Shown piece after piece: positions 51,856 to 61,338 of a stretch of 64,000 bases of DNA; position 1 is the first letter of the stretch; each line of letters opens with the position of its first letter. The stretch comes from Ornithinimicrobium cryptoxanthini (GTDB lineage Bacteria; Actinomycetota; Actinomycetes; Actinomycetales; Dermatophilaceae). The position numbers and the translations under genes are program-made. The DNA is taken from NCBI RefSeq assembly GCF_023923205.1, contig NZ_CP099490.1, positions 744,001 to 808,000 of the forward strand, given 5' to 3'. The notes beneath the pieces are model-generated. The model ran no database searches. It was not told the DNA's origin and saw nothing but the letters and a program-made list of their open reading frames with translations.

Positions 51856-52776
51856 TCAGGTCATGAACCCGACGATGAGCAGCATCGCGGGCATCGCCAG
51901 CAGCGTCGTCGCAAAGACGCTGTCCCGGGCGAGGTCCTCGCCCCGCCGGTAGGCCGCCGCGAGAATGAAGACGTTCTGGGCCGTCGGGAGCGAAGCCATC
52001 ACCACCGCCGCCATGACCTCGGCGTCGGACAGCCCCAGGATCGGGCCCGCGACAAGCCAGGTCACGGCGGGCATGACCGCCAGCTTGAGCAACACCATCC
52101 CGCCCAGCTCAGCGATGTTGGCGCGCCCCCGCGGGACGGGGGACAGCCGCATCGAGATGCCGAACGCCAGCAGCATTCCGGGGATAGCGAGGCCGGCGAT
52201 GAGGTCGATGGGCGCCCGCACCATGCCGGGGAGCTCGATGCCCGCGACCGCCACGACGAGCCCGAGCAGACTGCCGATCGTCAGCGGGTTGGTGATCGGC
52301 GACATGATCAGCCGCCGCAGGGACAGTCGCCCTCGGCCGCTTGCATCGAGGCCCGCCAGCCACATGGGCTGCAGCACGAGCAACTGCAGCAGCAGGATGG
52401 GAGCAGCCCACGACGCGTCACCGAGCACATAGATGGCGATCGGCACCCCGAGGTTGTTGGAGTTGACATAGGTGACGCTCATCCCGCCCATCAGGGCGTG
52501 CGTGGCCGAGCGGTGCAGCACGAACCTGGCGAGCAGCAGGTAGGCGATGGCCGTCACCACGACACCGGCGATCGTGGCGACCAGGAAACCGGAGAAGAGC
52601 ACCCCGACGTCTGCGTCGGCGACCACGAGGAAGAGCAGGGCAGGAGAGCCCACCCAGAACGTCAGCTTGGCCAGGACCTGCTGCTCGTTGCGGCCAAAGA
52701 GCGTGGTGTGCGCGAGGAACCACCCGACCGCGATGACCGCCGCGATCAGCCAGAACCCTTGCAGGACAGCCACCAC
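51856..52776 (-). CDS. AEC family transporter (auxin efflux carrier-like)
   Basis: A 306-residue membrane protein with ten hydrophobic segments. The half-repeat motifs VTYVNSNNLGVPIAIYVLGD (near 120-139) and ASLPTAQNVFILAAAY (near 265-280) are typical of the AEC/membrane transport protein family. Bacterial members move malonate, malate or similar acids; the substrate here is unknown. The likely start is one of two adjacent GTGs at 52776/52773. It has the same direction as the ZIP gene but is 138 bp away with separate palindromes between, so probably an independent unit. Confidence 0.9.
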   Translation of the reverse strand: MVAVLQGFWLIAAVIAVGWFLAHTTLFGRNEQQVLAKLTFWVGSPALLFLVVADADVGVLFSGFLVATIAGVVVTAIAYLLLARFVLHRSATHALMGGMSVTYVNSNNLGVPIAIYVLGDASWAAPILLLQLLVLQPMWLAGLDASGRGRLSLRRLIMSPITNPLTIGSLLGLVVAVAGIELPGMVRAPIDLIAGLAIPGMLLAFGISMRLSPVPRGRANIAELGGMVLLKLAVMPAVTWLVAGPILGLSDAEVMAAVVMASLPTAQNVFILAAAYRRGEDLARDSVFATTLLAMPAMLLIVGFMT

Positions 52777-52940
52777 GCTGAGTCATTATCCGTGCTGCGT
52801 GGTAGTCCTGCCTCCCGGGCACGGGCAGAGACCACGGTGCTGGGCCAAGGGCCCCCCGGATGTGGGCTGCTCGGGGAGACGTTACGGTGCAAGAGACGGG
52901 CCCGCTGACTGCGGAGCCCCCTCGACACAAGGAGCGTCCC

Positions 52941-53372
52941 ATGCCCAACCCAGTTGTCAGCAAGGCCAGCACCGTCTGGAACGGCGACCTGTTCACCGGC
53001 AACGGCACCACCTCCCTGGACAGCTCCGGGGCGGCGAGCTTCCCGGTGGAGTGGAACGCCCGCGCCGAGGGCTCAGACACCACGACCACGCCGGAGGAGC
53101 TCATCGCTGCGGCCCACGCCACCTGCTACTCCATGGCGTTCTCCAACGAGCTGAAGAAGAACGACACCCCGCCCACCGAGGTGCGCACCAGCGCCGAGGT
53201 CACCTTCGTCGCCGGCACCGGCATCACCGGCATCGCGCTGACGATGACCGCCACCGTGGAGGGCATCGACGAGGCCACGTTCCAGAAGATCGCCGAGGGT
53301 GCCAAGGAGGGTTGCCCGGTCAGCCAGGCGCTCAAGGCCGTCGACATCACGCTGAGCGCCACGCTCAACTAA
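52941..53372 (+). CDS. OsmC family peroxiredoxin
   Basis: A 143-residue OsmC/Ohr-type protein that reduces organic hydroperoxides with a cysteine pair. The reactive and resolving cysteines are Cys62 (AAAHATCYSM) and Cys125 (AKEGCPVSQA). Glu53 in PEELIAAAH is the conserved glutamate. The ATG at 52941 with AAGGAGCG gives the family start MPNPVVSKASTVWNG. Sequence style is closer to OsmC than to Ohr. Confidence 0.93.
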   Translation: MPNPVVSKASTVWNGDLFTGNGTTSLDSSGAASFPVEWNARAEGSDTTTTPEELIAAAHATCYSMAFSNELKKNDTPPTEVRTSAEVTFVAGTGITGIALTMTATVEGIDEATFQKIAEGAKEGCPVSQALKAVDITLSATLN

Positions 53373-53460
53373 CCGCCACGCTCAACTGATGGTCCGCCCG
53401 ACCTAGCCACCCTGCCACCGGTGCGGAAAACCGGTTGCTGCCCCTCGACATACTGAGCAG

Positions 53461-54546
53461 GTGAAGCAGTCCGACGTTGTCATCACCGCGGTGCCCAGCG
53501 CGCCCGGGCAGGAACAGGCGCGGCTGGCCGAGGGGATCGCCGAGGTCGGTCGTCGGGCAAACACCGCGAAGTATGGCGACGCGAGCCTGGCCGACCCCGG
53601 CTCCACCTGGGCAGCATCCCTGGGTGAGACGCCCTATCGCCGACGGGTCGCACTCGTTGCTCAGGGTCCCGATGGGCAGGTGGTCGCCTACGTGTCGGCG
53701 GGCTTGCCGCTGTCCGACAACACTGCACTGGCCGAGCTGGAGCTGGAGTTCGACCCAGCGGTGGACGTGGGCAGCGTCGGCCGCGCGCTGTGGGAGCGGC
53801 TCGCTCCGATGCTGCGGGCTGAGGGGCGGGCGACCGCGCAGCTCTGGTCATCTCACGGCGAGGCCTCCGGCAGTGGACCGCGGGTCAGTCCGGTCACCGG
53901 GGTGGGGACCATCGCCTCGGATGCGACGACGGATCTGCTGATAGATCTCGGCTTCGTCCTCGAACAGGTCGAGCGCTACAGCGTGCTGGACGTCGCGGCT
54001 GTGGCCGATCGCGCCATAGAACTGCTCAGGAGGGCCGCAGCCCAGGCCGGGCCGGACTACCGGCTGCACAGCTGGGTCGGCATCACACCGGTGGAGCTGC
54101 GCGAGCAGCTGGCGGTGCTGCGCGCTCGGATGAGTGTCGACGTCCCCCTGGCGGAGCTCGACGTGGAGCAGGAGGTCTGGGACGCCGAGCGGGTGCTGCA
54201 CGCCGACCAGCGGGTCGAGCAGGTCGGGCGGCTGCAGCTCATCAGCGCCGCGGAGCACGTCCCCACCGGTGCGCTGGTCGCCTACACGCTGCTGACTCAG
54301 CGGCTGGACCTGCCGGAGATCGCCTATCAGGACGACACCCTGGTGCACGGTGACCACCGTGGCCATCGGCTCGGGATGCTCGTCAAGGCAGCCAACGTCG
54401 GCGCGCTCGAGCGCCTCGCCCCGCAGGTCGCTCGGATCCACACCTGGAACGCCGACGAGAACGCTCACATGCTCGCGATCAACGTCGAGCTCGGCTTCGC
54501 GACCAAGGGTGCGGAGGGTGGCTGGCAGCTGCGGTTGGCGAACTGA
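53461..54546 (+). CDS. GNAT family acetyltransferase, two-domain
   Basis: A 361-residue protein with two GNAT-like halves. The first (residues 1-165) is degenerate. The second carries the acetyl-CoA site at DDTLVHGDHRGHRLGMLVK (about residues 295-313) and ends with the HTWNADENAHMLAINVELGF segment typical of this actinobacterial group. The substrate is unknown; similar double-GNAT proteins include mycothiol synthase and aminoglycoside-modifying enzymes, but neither is indicated here. GTG start at 53461. A single gene. Confidence 0.88.
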   Translation: MKQSDVVITAVPSAPGQEQARLAEGIAEVGRRANTAKYGDASLADPGSTWAASLGETPYRRRVALVAQGPDGQVVAYVSAGLPLSDNTALAELELEFDPAVDVGSVGRALWERLAPMLRAEGRATAQLWSSHGEASGSGPRVSPVTGVGTIASDATTDLLIDLGFVLEQVERYSVLDVAAVADRAIELLRRAAAQAGPDYRLHSWVGITPVELREQLAVLRARMSVDVPLAELDVEQEVWDAERVLHADQRVEQVGRLQLISAAEHVPTGALVAYTLLTQRLDLPEIAYQDDTLVHGDHRGHRLGMLVKAANVGALERLAPQVARIHTWNADENAHMLAINVELGFATKGAEGGWQLRLAN

Positions 54547-54601
54547 CGTCAACACCGGCCGTGCCGTGAGCTGGGCCGAACGTAGGCTGAAGGTCAAGGG
54601 A

Positions 54602-54618
54602 TTGCAAAATCTTGCAAG
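54602..54618 (+). promoter_or_regulatory. TTGCAA repeats before the amylase-pullulanase gene, candidate MalR-type operator
   Basis: TTGCAA at 54602-54607 and again at 54612-54617, ten bases apart; the second is inside the palindrome CTTGCAAG (54611-54618). TTGCAGG at 54654 is a third, weaker copy just after a likely -10 (TAGTCT, 54648-54653). LacI-family maltose/starch regulators of actinobacteria use TTGCAA-containing sites before amylase genes. Confidence 0.6.
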
Positions 54619-54692
54619 AAATGTGGAGAAGGGCGGCGCCGCGGGTCTAGTCTTTGCAGGTCGTCCCGCGCGCTCGATCAACGGAGATCCCC

Positions 54693-57600
54693 ATGCCTCG
54701 CCTCCTGCCCGCTGCCCTCGCCACTGCGGCGGTCGTCGCGACGGCTGCTCTCTCGCCCGCAAACGCCGCCACGGAGCCGGCTGTCGCCGCGGAGCCGGCG
54801 GTCAGCCGCTCCGTCACCCTCGTGGGTTCGCTCCAGGACGAACTGGGCTGCGCCGCCGACTGGGCGCCCGACTGCACCGCAACCCAGCTGGACCTGATCG
54901 AAGCGGGTGGCTCGGCATACTCCGGCGTCTTCGCGGTGCCCGCCGGTGCCTATGAGTTCAAGTTCGCCATCAACGGCAGCTGGGACGAGAGCCATCCCGC
55001 CGACAACGTGCCGCTCGTGCTCGAGGGGCCGGCCACGATCGAGTTCGGCTATGACGACGAGACCAACGCCTACTCGGTGACCCCGACCGACCTCGCCGGG
55101 GGAGTCAGCGACGAGGACCGCGCCCTCGCCGGCGATAGTCTGCGCAAGCCGGTGACCTCCGAGCAGTTCTACTTCGTGATGGCCGACCGCTTCGCCAACG
55201 GCGATGAGACCAATGACCGCGGCGGGATCGAGGGGGATCGGCTCGACCACGGCTTCGACCCGACCGACAAGGGCTTCTATCACGGTGGCGACCTGGCAGG
55301 CATCCGCGAGCAGCTCGACTACATCGAGGGGCTGGGCACGACCGCACTCTGGTTGACGCCGTCCTTCAAGAACCGGCCGGTGCAGGGCAGCGGGGCGGAC
55401 GCGAGCGCGGGCTACCACGGCTACTGGATCACCGACTTCACGCAGATCGACCCGCACCTGGGCAGCAACGAGGAGATGCGGGCGCTGATCGACGATGCCC
55501 ACGCGCGCGGGATCAAGGTCTATTTCGACATCATCACCAACCACACCGCCGACATCATCGACTACGAGGGCGACAACTACGGCTATGTCTCCAAGGAGAC
55601 CAGCCCCTACCGCACGGCGACGGGCGAGGTCTTCGACGACGCCGACTATGCCGGCACCGACACCTTCCCGGAGGTCGACCCGGCGACCTCCTTCCCCTAC
55701 GTGCCGACCTTCCGCGCGCCGGAGGACGCCACCGTCAAGGTGCCGGAGTGGCTGAACGACCCGCGGATGTATCACAACCGCGGCGACTCGAGCTTTGCCG
55801 GTGAGTCCAGCACCTACGGCGACTTCGTCGGGCTGGATGACCTGTGGACCGAGCGCCACGAGGTGGTCGACGGCATGGTCGATATCTATGCCACCTGGGC
55901 CGACTTCGGGATCGACGGCTTCCGCGTCGACACCGTCAAGCACGTCAACATGGAGTTCTGGCAGGAGTTCAGCCCGCGCGTGCTGGAGTCTGCCCGCGAG
56001 GGCAACGCCGACTTCTTCATGTTCGGTGAGGTCTACGACGGCGACCCGCGCTACCTGAGCCAGTACACGACGACCGGCGCCCTGCAGGCGACCATCGACT
56101 TCGGCTTCCAGGGTCGCTCCATCGACTTCGCCAAGGGCGCGGCCACCACCAGCCTGCGCGACTTCTACGCGATGGACGACTACTACACCGACACCGACTC
56201 CAACGCCTACCAGCTGCCGACCTTCACCGGCAACCACGACATGGGGCGGGCCGCGATGATGCTCGCCGGTGCCGGGTTCAGCGGCGATGACCTGCAGGCA
56301 CGTGTCGAGCTGACCAATGAGCTGATGTTCCTCACCCGTGGCCAGCCGGTCGTCTACTACGGCGACGAGCAGGGCTTTATCGGCTCGGGTGGGGACAAGG
56401 ATGCCCGCCAGGACATGTTCGCCACCCAGGTGCAGCAGTATGCCGAGGAGCCGCTGATCGCTGCCCCCTCCGGCAGCGTGGACCGCTTTGACACCGGCCA
56501 CCCGCTCTATGAGCAGATCGCGGGTCTGGCTGACTTGCGGGAGGAGCACCCGGCGCTGGTGGACGGTGCCCAGATCCACCGCTATGCCTCCTCCGACGAG
56601 GGCATCTTCGCCTTCAGCCGGCTTGATGCCGACGAGCAGGTGGAGTATCTGGTCGTGGCCAACAACTCCACGGAGACCAAGACCGCGACCATCCCGACCT
56701 ACGGCGTGCAGAACAAGTTCACCGCGATCTACGGCGACAGCGCGAGACTGAAGAGCAACAAGGTGGGCAACGTCACCGTCGAGGTGGCGCCGCTGTCGGT
56801 CGAGGTCTACGAGGGCAAGAAGCTCAAGAAGTCGAAGAACGCGCCGGCCGTCTACCTGACCGACCCGTCCGCCGGCGGCACTGTCGGTGGCCGCGCCGAG
56901 ATCGGTGCCGCGACGCCGGACAACGTGTTTGCCCAGGTCACCTTCGCCTACCGCCCGGTGGGCACCACTGACTGGATGCTGCTGGGCACGGACGACAACG
57001 CGCCCTACCGCGTGTTCCACGACGTCTCTGGTATGCCGCACGGCACCCTTGTCGAGTATCGAGCGATCTTGCAGGACGCCAGCGGCAAGCTCTCGGTCGA
57101 CTCGTCCTACGGGGTGGTCGGCGACCCGGCGTCTGATGGTGGTGGCGGCGAGGCACCGGAGCCGATCGGGCCGATCACCCAGCCGGACTTCGTCTCGGCC
57201 CCGGGCTCGCACAACAGCGAGATGGGGTGCCTGGGTGACTGGGAGCCCGGGTGCGACCAGGCTCAGCTGACGCTGGACGCGGATGACCAGATCTGGAAGG
57301 GCACCTACGACCTACCGGCCGGTGACTACGCCTACAAGGCTGCGATCGACAAGAGCTGGGCGGAGAACTACGGCCAGGGCGGGGCGCCCGGCGGGGCGGA
57401 CATCCCCTACACCGCTCCCGGCGGTGACGTCACCTTCTACTACGACCACGCCACGCACTGGATCACCAGCGACGCGCAGAGCCCGATCCTGACCGCGCCA
57501 GGCACCTTCCAGTCCGAGCTCGGCTGCCCCGGCGACTGGTCGCCCGACTGCATGCGGCCGTGGCTGCAGGACCCGGACGGCGACGGCACCTGGACCTGGT

Positions 57601-60461
57601 CGAGCACGCAGGTGCCGGCTGGCAACTACGAGTTCAAGGTCGCCCACGGGCTTTCCTGGGATGAGAGCTACCCCGGCCAGGACGTGCCAGTGAGCGTGCC
57701 CTCCGACGGTGTCGTCCTCACCATCAGCTATGTCCTCGCCACGCACGAGGTCACCGCCACCACCTCCGAGGCGGGGGTGGCCCCGGACCTCAAGTCGGCC
57801 AAGGCGCACTGGCTGACCCCCGGCATACTCGCCTGGCCTGCCGACTCCGTGCCGGCCGGCGCCGAGCCGGCGTTGCTGGACTGGCGCCTGCACTGGTCGC
57901 CGGACGGCGGGCTCGCGGTGGACGCCGAGGCGGTCACCGGTGGGCAGTCCTGGCCTCTGACCTACGACCCCGCCGGTCTGCCGGCCGACGTCGTGGCCGA
58001 GCACCCGGAGCTCGCCGACTACCTGGCGCTGCGCCTGGACAAGAAGACGGCCAAGAACGCGGGCGAGATCCTGCGAGGTCAGGTCGCCGTCGGGATGTAT
58101 GACGACCTGGGCCGCCTCAAGGACGCCACCGGGGTGCAGATCCCGGGTGTGCTCGACGAGCTCTACGCCCGTGCCGCCGGTGACAAGGCCCTTGGCGCGG
58201 AGTGGAAGTCGGGCAAGCCGACGCCGCGCCTGTGGGCGCCCACCGCGCACGACGTCGACCTGCTGCTCTGGCCGGCCGGTGCCGCTGGCGACGCGGCCGT
58301 CGAGGACGCCCAGCGGATCGACCTGAAGCGCGCCAAGGATGGCACCTGGTCGGTCAAGGGCGACAAGAAGTGGGCCGGACGCACCTACCTCTACGAGGTG
58401 GATGTGTTCGTGCCGAGCACCGGGGTCGTGGAGACCAACCAGGTGACCGACCCCTACTCCGTCGCCCTGACGCTCAACTCCACCCGCTCGGTGCTCGTCG
58501 ACCTGGACGACCGCGCGCTGCAGCCGGCGTTGTGGCGCCACGCCAAGGCGCCGCGCATCGGCGACGAGGTCGACCAGACGATCTATGAGCTGCACGTGCG
58601 CGACTTCTCGATCAGCGACCCGGACGTCCCCGCCGAGCACCGCGGGTCCTACCTGGCGTTCGCCGACGACGGCTATGGCACCCGGCACCTGGAGGACCTC
58701 GCCGAAGCGGGGATGAACACGGTGCACCTGCTGCCGACCTTTGACATCGCCTCCATCGAGGAGGACCCCGCCGCGCAGACCAGCCCGGACTGCGACCTCG
58801 AGTCGTTCGCCCCGGACAGCTCCGAGCAGCAGGCCTGCGTCAAGGCCCAGGCCGGGACCGATGCCTTCAACTGGGGCTATGACCCGTGGCACTTCTTCGC
58901 ACCGGAAGGCTCCTATGCCTCCACCGCGGACGCCGCTCACGGCGGCACCCGCGTCAAGGAGTTCCGCACCATGGTCGGTGGCCTGCACGACTCCGGCATG
59001 CGGGTCGTCCTGGACCAGGTCTACAACCACACGGCGCAGTCTGGTCAGGGTGAGAAGTCGGTCCTGGACAAGGTCGTGCCCGGCTACTACCACCGCCTCA
59101 ACGCGATGGGCGTGGTCGAGACCTCGACCTGCTGCCAGAACGTCGCGACCGAGCACGCGATGGCCGAGAAGCTGATGGTCGACGCCCTCGTGGTGTGGGC
59201 CCGGGACTACAAGGTCGACGGCTTCAGGTTCGACCTCATGGGTCACCACTCGCGGGACAACATGGAGGCGGCTCGCGCGGCACTGGATGAGCTGACCGTC
59301 AGGAAGGACGGCGTCGACGGCCGGGCAATCACGCTCTATGGCGAGGGCTGGGACTTCGGTGAGGTCGCCGGCAACCGGCTCTTCTACCAGGCGATCCAGG
59401 GTCAGCTGGACGGCACGAGCATCGGCACCTTCAACGACCGGCTGCGTGACGCGGTCCGCGGCGGTGGGCCGTTCGACGAGGACCCGCGCAAGCAGGGCTT
59501 CGGCTCCGGAGAGTTCACCGACCCGAACGGGGCACCCGTCAACGGTGACGAAGCCGCCCAGCAGCGTTCGCTGGCCCACGACACCGACCTGGTGCAGATC
59601 GGCCTGGCCGGCAACCTGCGGGACTTCCAGTTCCGGAGCGCCGAGACCAGCGAGGTGGTTAGCGGTGTGGAGGTCGACTACAACGGTGCCCCTGCGGCAT
59701 ACGCCGAGGACCCCGACGAGGTCATCAACTATGTCGACGCCCACGACAACGAGACCCTCTTCGACTCGTTGACGATGAAGCTGCCGCCGGCCACGACGAT
59801 GGAGGACCGGGTGCGGATGAACACGTTGTCCCTGGCCACCGTCACGCTCGGGCAGAGCCCGTCGTTCTGGCACGCCGGCGCCGACCTGCTGCGCAGCAAG
59901 AGCCTGGACCGCAACTCCTATGACAGCGGCGACTGGTTCAACCTGCTCGACTTCACGATGACCGACAACGGCTTCGGCCGGGGGCTGGCGCCCGAGGCCG
60001 ACAACGGCGCCAAGTGGGACTACATGCGCCCGTTGCTGGCCGACCCCGCGCTGGCTCCCGAACCGGAGGACATCGCGACGTCGGCGGAGGCGGCGCAGGA
60101 ACTGATCGAGCTGCGCTTCTCCACGCCGCTGTTCCGGCTGGGGACCGCTGAGGCGATCGAGGAGAAGCTGACCTTCCCGGTCTCTGGCACGGATGACGCT
60201 CACGACGGGGTGATCGTGATGCGCATCGACGACACCGTCGGCACCGACGTGGACCCGGAGCTCGACGGACTAGTGGTGGTCTTCAACGCCAGCGACAAGC
60301 CGGTCGCCCAGGTCATCCCGGGTCTGTCGGGTGCGAGCCTCTCCCTGTCACCGGTCCAGGCCGGTGGCGCGGACGAGGTGGTCAAGACCTCATCGTGGGA
60401 CGCGGCCTCCGGCATACTCTCGGTCCCCGCACGCACCGTGGCGGTGTTTGTCCAGGACTAG
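54693..60461 (+). CDS. Secreted bifunctional alpha-amylase / pullulanase
   Basis: A 1922-residue exported starch-degrading enzyme. Signal peptide: residues 1-26, ending ANA. X25-like module at about 38-133. First GH13 alpha-amylase domain at about 150-720: Asp413 (GFRVDTVKH), Glu446 (FGEVYDG), Asp516 (GNHD). Ig-like part about 720-810. Two more X25-like modules at about 830-925 and 933-1025, each with an ELGC/EMGC...DW...C pattern. Then a pullulanase-type GH13 domain with its N-terminal domains: Asp1514 (GFRFDLMGHH), Glu1551 (YGEGWDF), Asp1685 (VDAHDNE). It should cut alpha-1,4 and alpha-1,6 bonds. No sortase or membrane anchor is seen. The ATG at 54693 follows CGGAGA. A strong terminator ends it. 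Confidence 0.93.
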   Translation: MPRLLPAALATAAVVATAALSPANAATEPAVAAEPAVSRSVTLVGSLQDELGCAADWAPDCTATQLDLIEAGGSAYSGVFAVPAGAYEFKFAINGSWDESHPADNVPLVLEGPATIEFGYDDETNAYSVTPTDLAGGVSDEDRALAGDSLRKPVTSEQFYFVMADRFANGDETNDRGGIEGDRLDHGFDPTDKGFYHGGDLAGIREQLDYIEGLGTTALWLTPSFKNRPVQGSGADASAGYHGYWITDFTQIDPHLGSNEEMRALIDDAHARGIKVYFDIITNHTADIIDYEGDNYGYVSKETSPYRTATGEVFDDADYAGTDTFPEVDPATSFPYVPTFRAPEDATVKVPEWLNDPRMYHNRGDSSFAGESSTYGDFVGLDDLWTERHEVVDGMVDIYATWADFGIDGFRVDTVKHVNMEFWQEFSPRVLESAREGNADFFMFGEVYDGDPRYLSQYTTTGALQATIDFGFQGRSIDFAKGAATTSLRDFYAMDDYYTDTDSNAYQLPTFTGNHDMGRAAMMLAGAGFSGDDLQARVELTNELMFLTRGQPVVYYGDEQGFIGSGGDKDARQDMFATQVQQYAEEPLIAAPSGSVDRFDTGHPLYEQIAGLADLREEHPALVDGAQIHRYASSDEGIFAFSRLDADEQVEYLVVANNSTETKTATIPTYGVQNKFTAIYGDSARLKSNKVGNVTVEVAPLSVEVYEGKKLKKSKNAPAVYLTDPSAGGTVGGRAEIGAATPDNVFAQVTFAYRPVGTTDWMLLGTDDNAPYRVFHDVSGMPHGTLVEYRAILQDASGKLSVDSSYGVVGDPASDGGGGEAPEPIGPITQPDFVSAPGSHNSEMGCLGDWEPGCDQAQLTLDADDQIWKGTYDLPAGDYAYKAAIDKSWAENYGQGGAPGGADIPYTAPGGDVTFYYDHATHWITSDAQSPILTAPGTFQSELGCPGDWSPDCMRPWLQDPDGDGTWTWSSTQVPAGNYEFKVAHGLSWDESYPGQDVPVSVPSDGVVLTISYVLATHEVTATTSEAGVAPDLKSAKAHWLTPGILAWPADSVPAGAEPALLDWRLHWSPDGGLAVDAEAVTGGQSWPLTYDPAGLPADVVAEHPELADYLALRLDKKTAKNAGEILRGQVAVGMYDDLGRLKDATGVQIPGVLDELYARAAGDKALGAEWKSGKPTPRLWAPTAHDVDLLLWPAGAAGDAAVEDAQRIDLKRAKDGTWSVKGDKKWAGRTYLYEVDVFVPSTGVVETNQVTDPYSVALTLNSTRSVLVDLDDRALQPALWRHAKAPRIGDEVDQTIYELHVRDFSISDPDVPAEHRGSYLAFADDGYGTRHLEDLAEAGMNTVHLLPTFDIASIEEDPAAQTSPDCDLESFAPDSSEQQACVKAQAGTDAFNWGYDPWHFFAPEGSYASTADAAHGGTRVKEFRTMVGGLHDSGMRVVLDQVYNHTAQSGQGEKSVLDKVVPGYYHRLNAMGVVETSTCCQNVATEHAMAEKLMVDALVVWARDYKVDGFRFDLMGHHSRDNMEAARAALDELTVRKDGVDGRAITLYGEGWDFGEVAGNRLFYQAIQGQLDGTSIGTFNDRLRDAVRGGGPFDEDPRKQGFGSGEFTDPNGAPVNGDEAAQQRSLAHDTDLVQIGLAGNLRDFQFRSAETSEVVSGVEVDYNGAPAAYAEDPDEVINYVDAHDNETLFDSLTMKLPPATTMEDRVRMNTLSLATVTLGQSPSFWHAGADLLRSKSLDRNSYDSGDWFNLLDFTMTDNGFGRGLAPEADNGAKWDYMRPLLADPALAPEPEDIATSAEAAQELIELRFSTPLFRLGTAEAIEEKLTFPVSGTDDAHDGVIVMRIDDTVGTDVDPELDGLVVVFNASDKPVAQVIPGLSGASLSLSPVQAGGADEVVKTSSWDAASGILSVPARTVAVFVQD

Positions 60462-60491
60462 AGTTCCCCCTTCTGACCTGGGCACGGTTGT

Positions 60492-60533
60492 CGCCGCTGT
60501 GGGAGTGAGATATCCCTCCCACAGCGGCGTTTT
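60492..60533. terminator. Terminator after the amylase-pullulanase gene
   Basis: A 14-bp perfect stem (60492-60505 with 60516-60529) followed by TTTT; GGGCACGG/CCGTGCCC outside it can extend the pairing. It lies between converging genes. Confidence 0.95.
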
Positions 60534-60570
60534 CCGTGCCCAGCCTGGGGGCGGGGTGGGGATGGCTGCC

Positions 60571-61146
60571 TCAGCTCGGCGCGCGGTCCACCGGCAGGGC
60601 GCAGGTGTAGAACGAGACCCGCTTGGCCGCCGGGTTGCCCTGCCCGACGCGCCGATAGCGCTCAAGCACCTCGAGGAGCTCCTCGCTCAGTGCGGTCATC
60701 TGCTCGGCCGTGACCAGCACCAGGTGGTCCTCGAGTCCGAGGACAGGCTGCCAGTGCTCTGGCCACTCCGTCCGCGAGTCGAGCCAGTCCCCGGCCCGGC
60801 CGGTGAAGTGCTCGAGGTAGTCCCGGGCCAGCCAGTCCGCCGCCGCCACGTCGTCCGGGTCGTCAGGGTCGAGTATGTCGCCGCTCGCCTCGGTCGGTCC
60901 GGGCGAGATCGTCGCGCGCCAGACCCGGCGCCGGCCGGTGCCCTCGCCGGAGTCCTCGATCAGGCCGACCTCGGCCAGCTGGCGCAGGTGATAGCTCGTC
61001 GCGCCGGTGTTGGTCTCCAGGGCCCGGGCCAGCTCGGTCGCCGTGGCGTCGCCGTGCACCCGCAGCTCGGCGAGCAGCCGGCTGCGGAGTGGATGAGCGA
61101 GCACCCGCAGGGCGGTGCGCCGGGGGGGAGAGGTGAGCTCCGACAT
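60571..61146 (-). CDS. ArsR-like winged-helix transcriptional regulator
   Basis: A 191-residue regulator. The N-terminal winged helix (about residues 10-80) has LAHPLRSRLLAELRVHGDAT, TELARALETNTGATSYHLRQ and the wing GTGRRRVW. There is no ArsR metal-binding cysteine motif. The long helical C-terminal part is typical of larger helix-turn-helix-20 proteins. A perfect 8-5-8 inverted repeat at 61155-61175, 8 bp before the start, suggests self-regulation. Targets unknown; no partner gene is adjacent. Confidence 0.88.
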   Translation of the reverse strand: MSELTSPPRRTALRVLAHPLRSRLLAELRVHGDATATELARALETNTGATSYHLRQLAEVGLIEDSGEGTGRRRVWRATISPGPTEASGDILDPDDPDDVAAADWLARDYLEHFTGRAGDWLDSRTEWPEHWQPVLGLEDHLVLVTAEQMTALSEELLEVLERYRRVGQGNPAAKRVSFYTCALPVDRAPS

Positions 61147-61154
61147 ACGACCAG

Positions 61155-61175
61155 TATGCACAGTTGTTGTGCATA
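61155..61175. promoter_or_regulatory. Operator-like inverted repeat before the ArsR-like gene
   Basis: TATGCACA (61155-61162), GTTGT, TGTGCATA (61168-61175): perfect and AT-rich, at the position of the -10/start of the minus-strand gene. Typical size for a winged-helix dimer. Confidence 0.8.
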
Positions 61176-61238
61176 GTTGGTGTGCGTGCCGCGCTGGGCG
61201 CGTCCAGAAACGGGGGTTGACCTGCGGGTTTAGTGGAT

Positions 61239-61268
61239 TTGAGTGGGCTGGGCGCTGTCCCGTAAACT
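61239..61268 (+). promoter_or_regulatory. Promoter of rplM-rpsI
   Basis: TTGAGT (61239-61244) and TAAACT (61263-61268) with an 18-bp spacer, about 70 bp before rplM. Confidence 0.7.
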
Positions 61269-61338
61269 GGATGACTGTTGCCGATCCACGCGTCTGTGGT
61301 TCCGGCTCATGCCAATCCCACGAACACGAGGGTTATAC

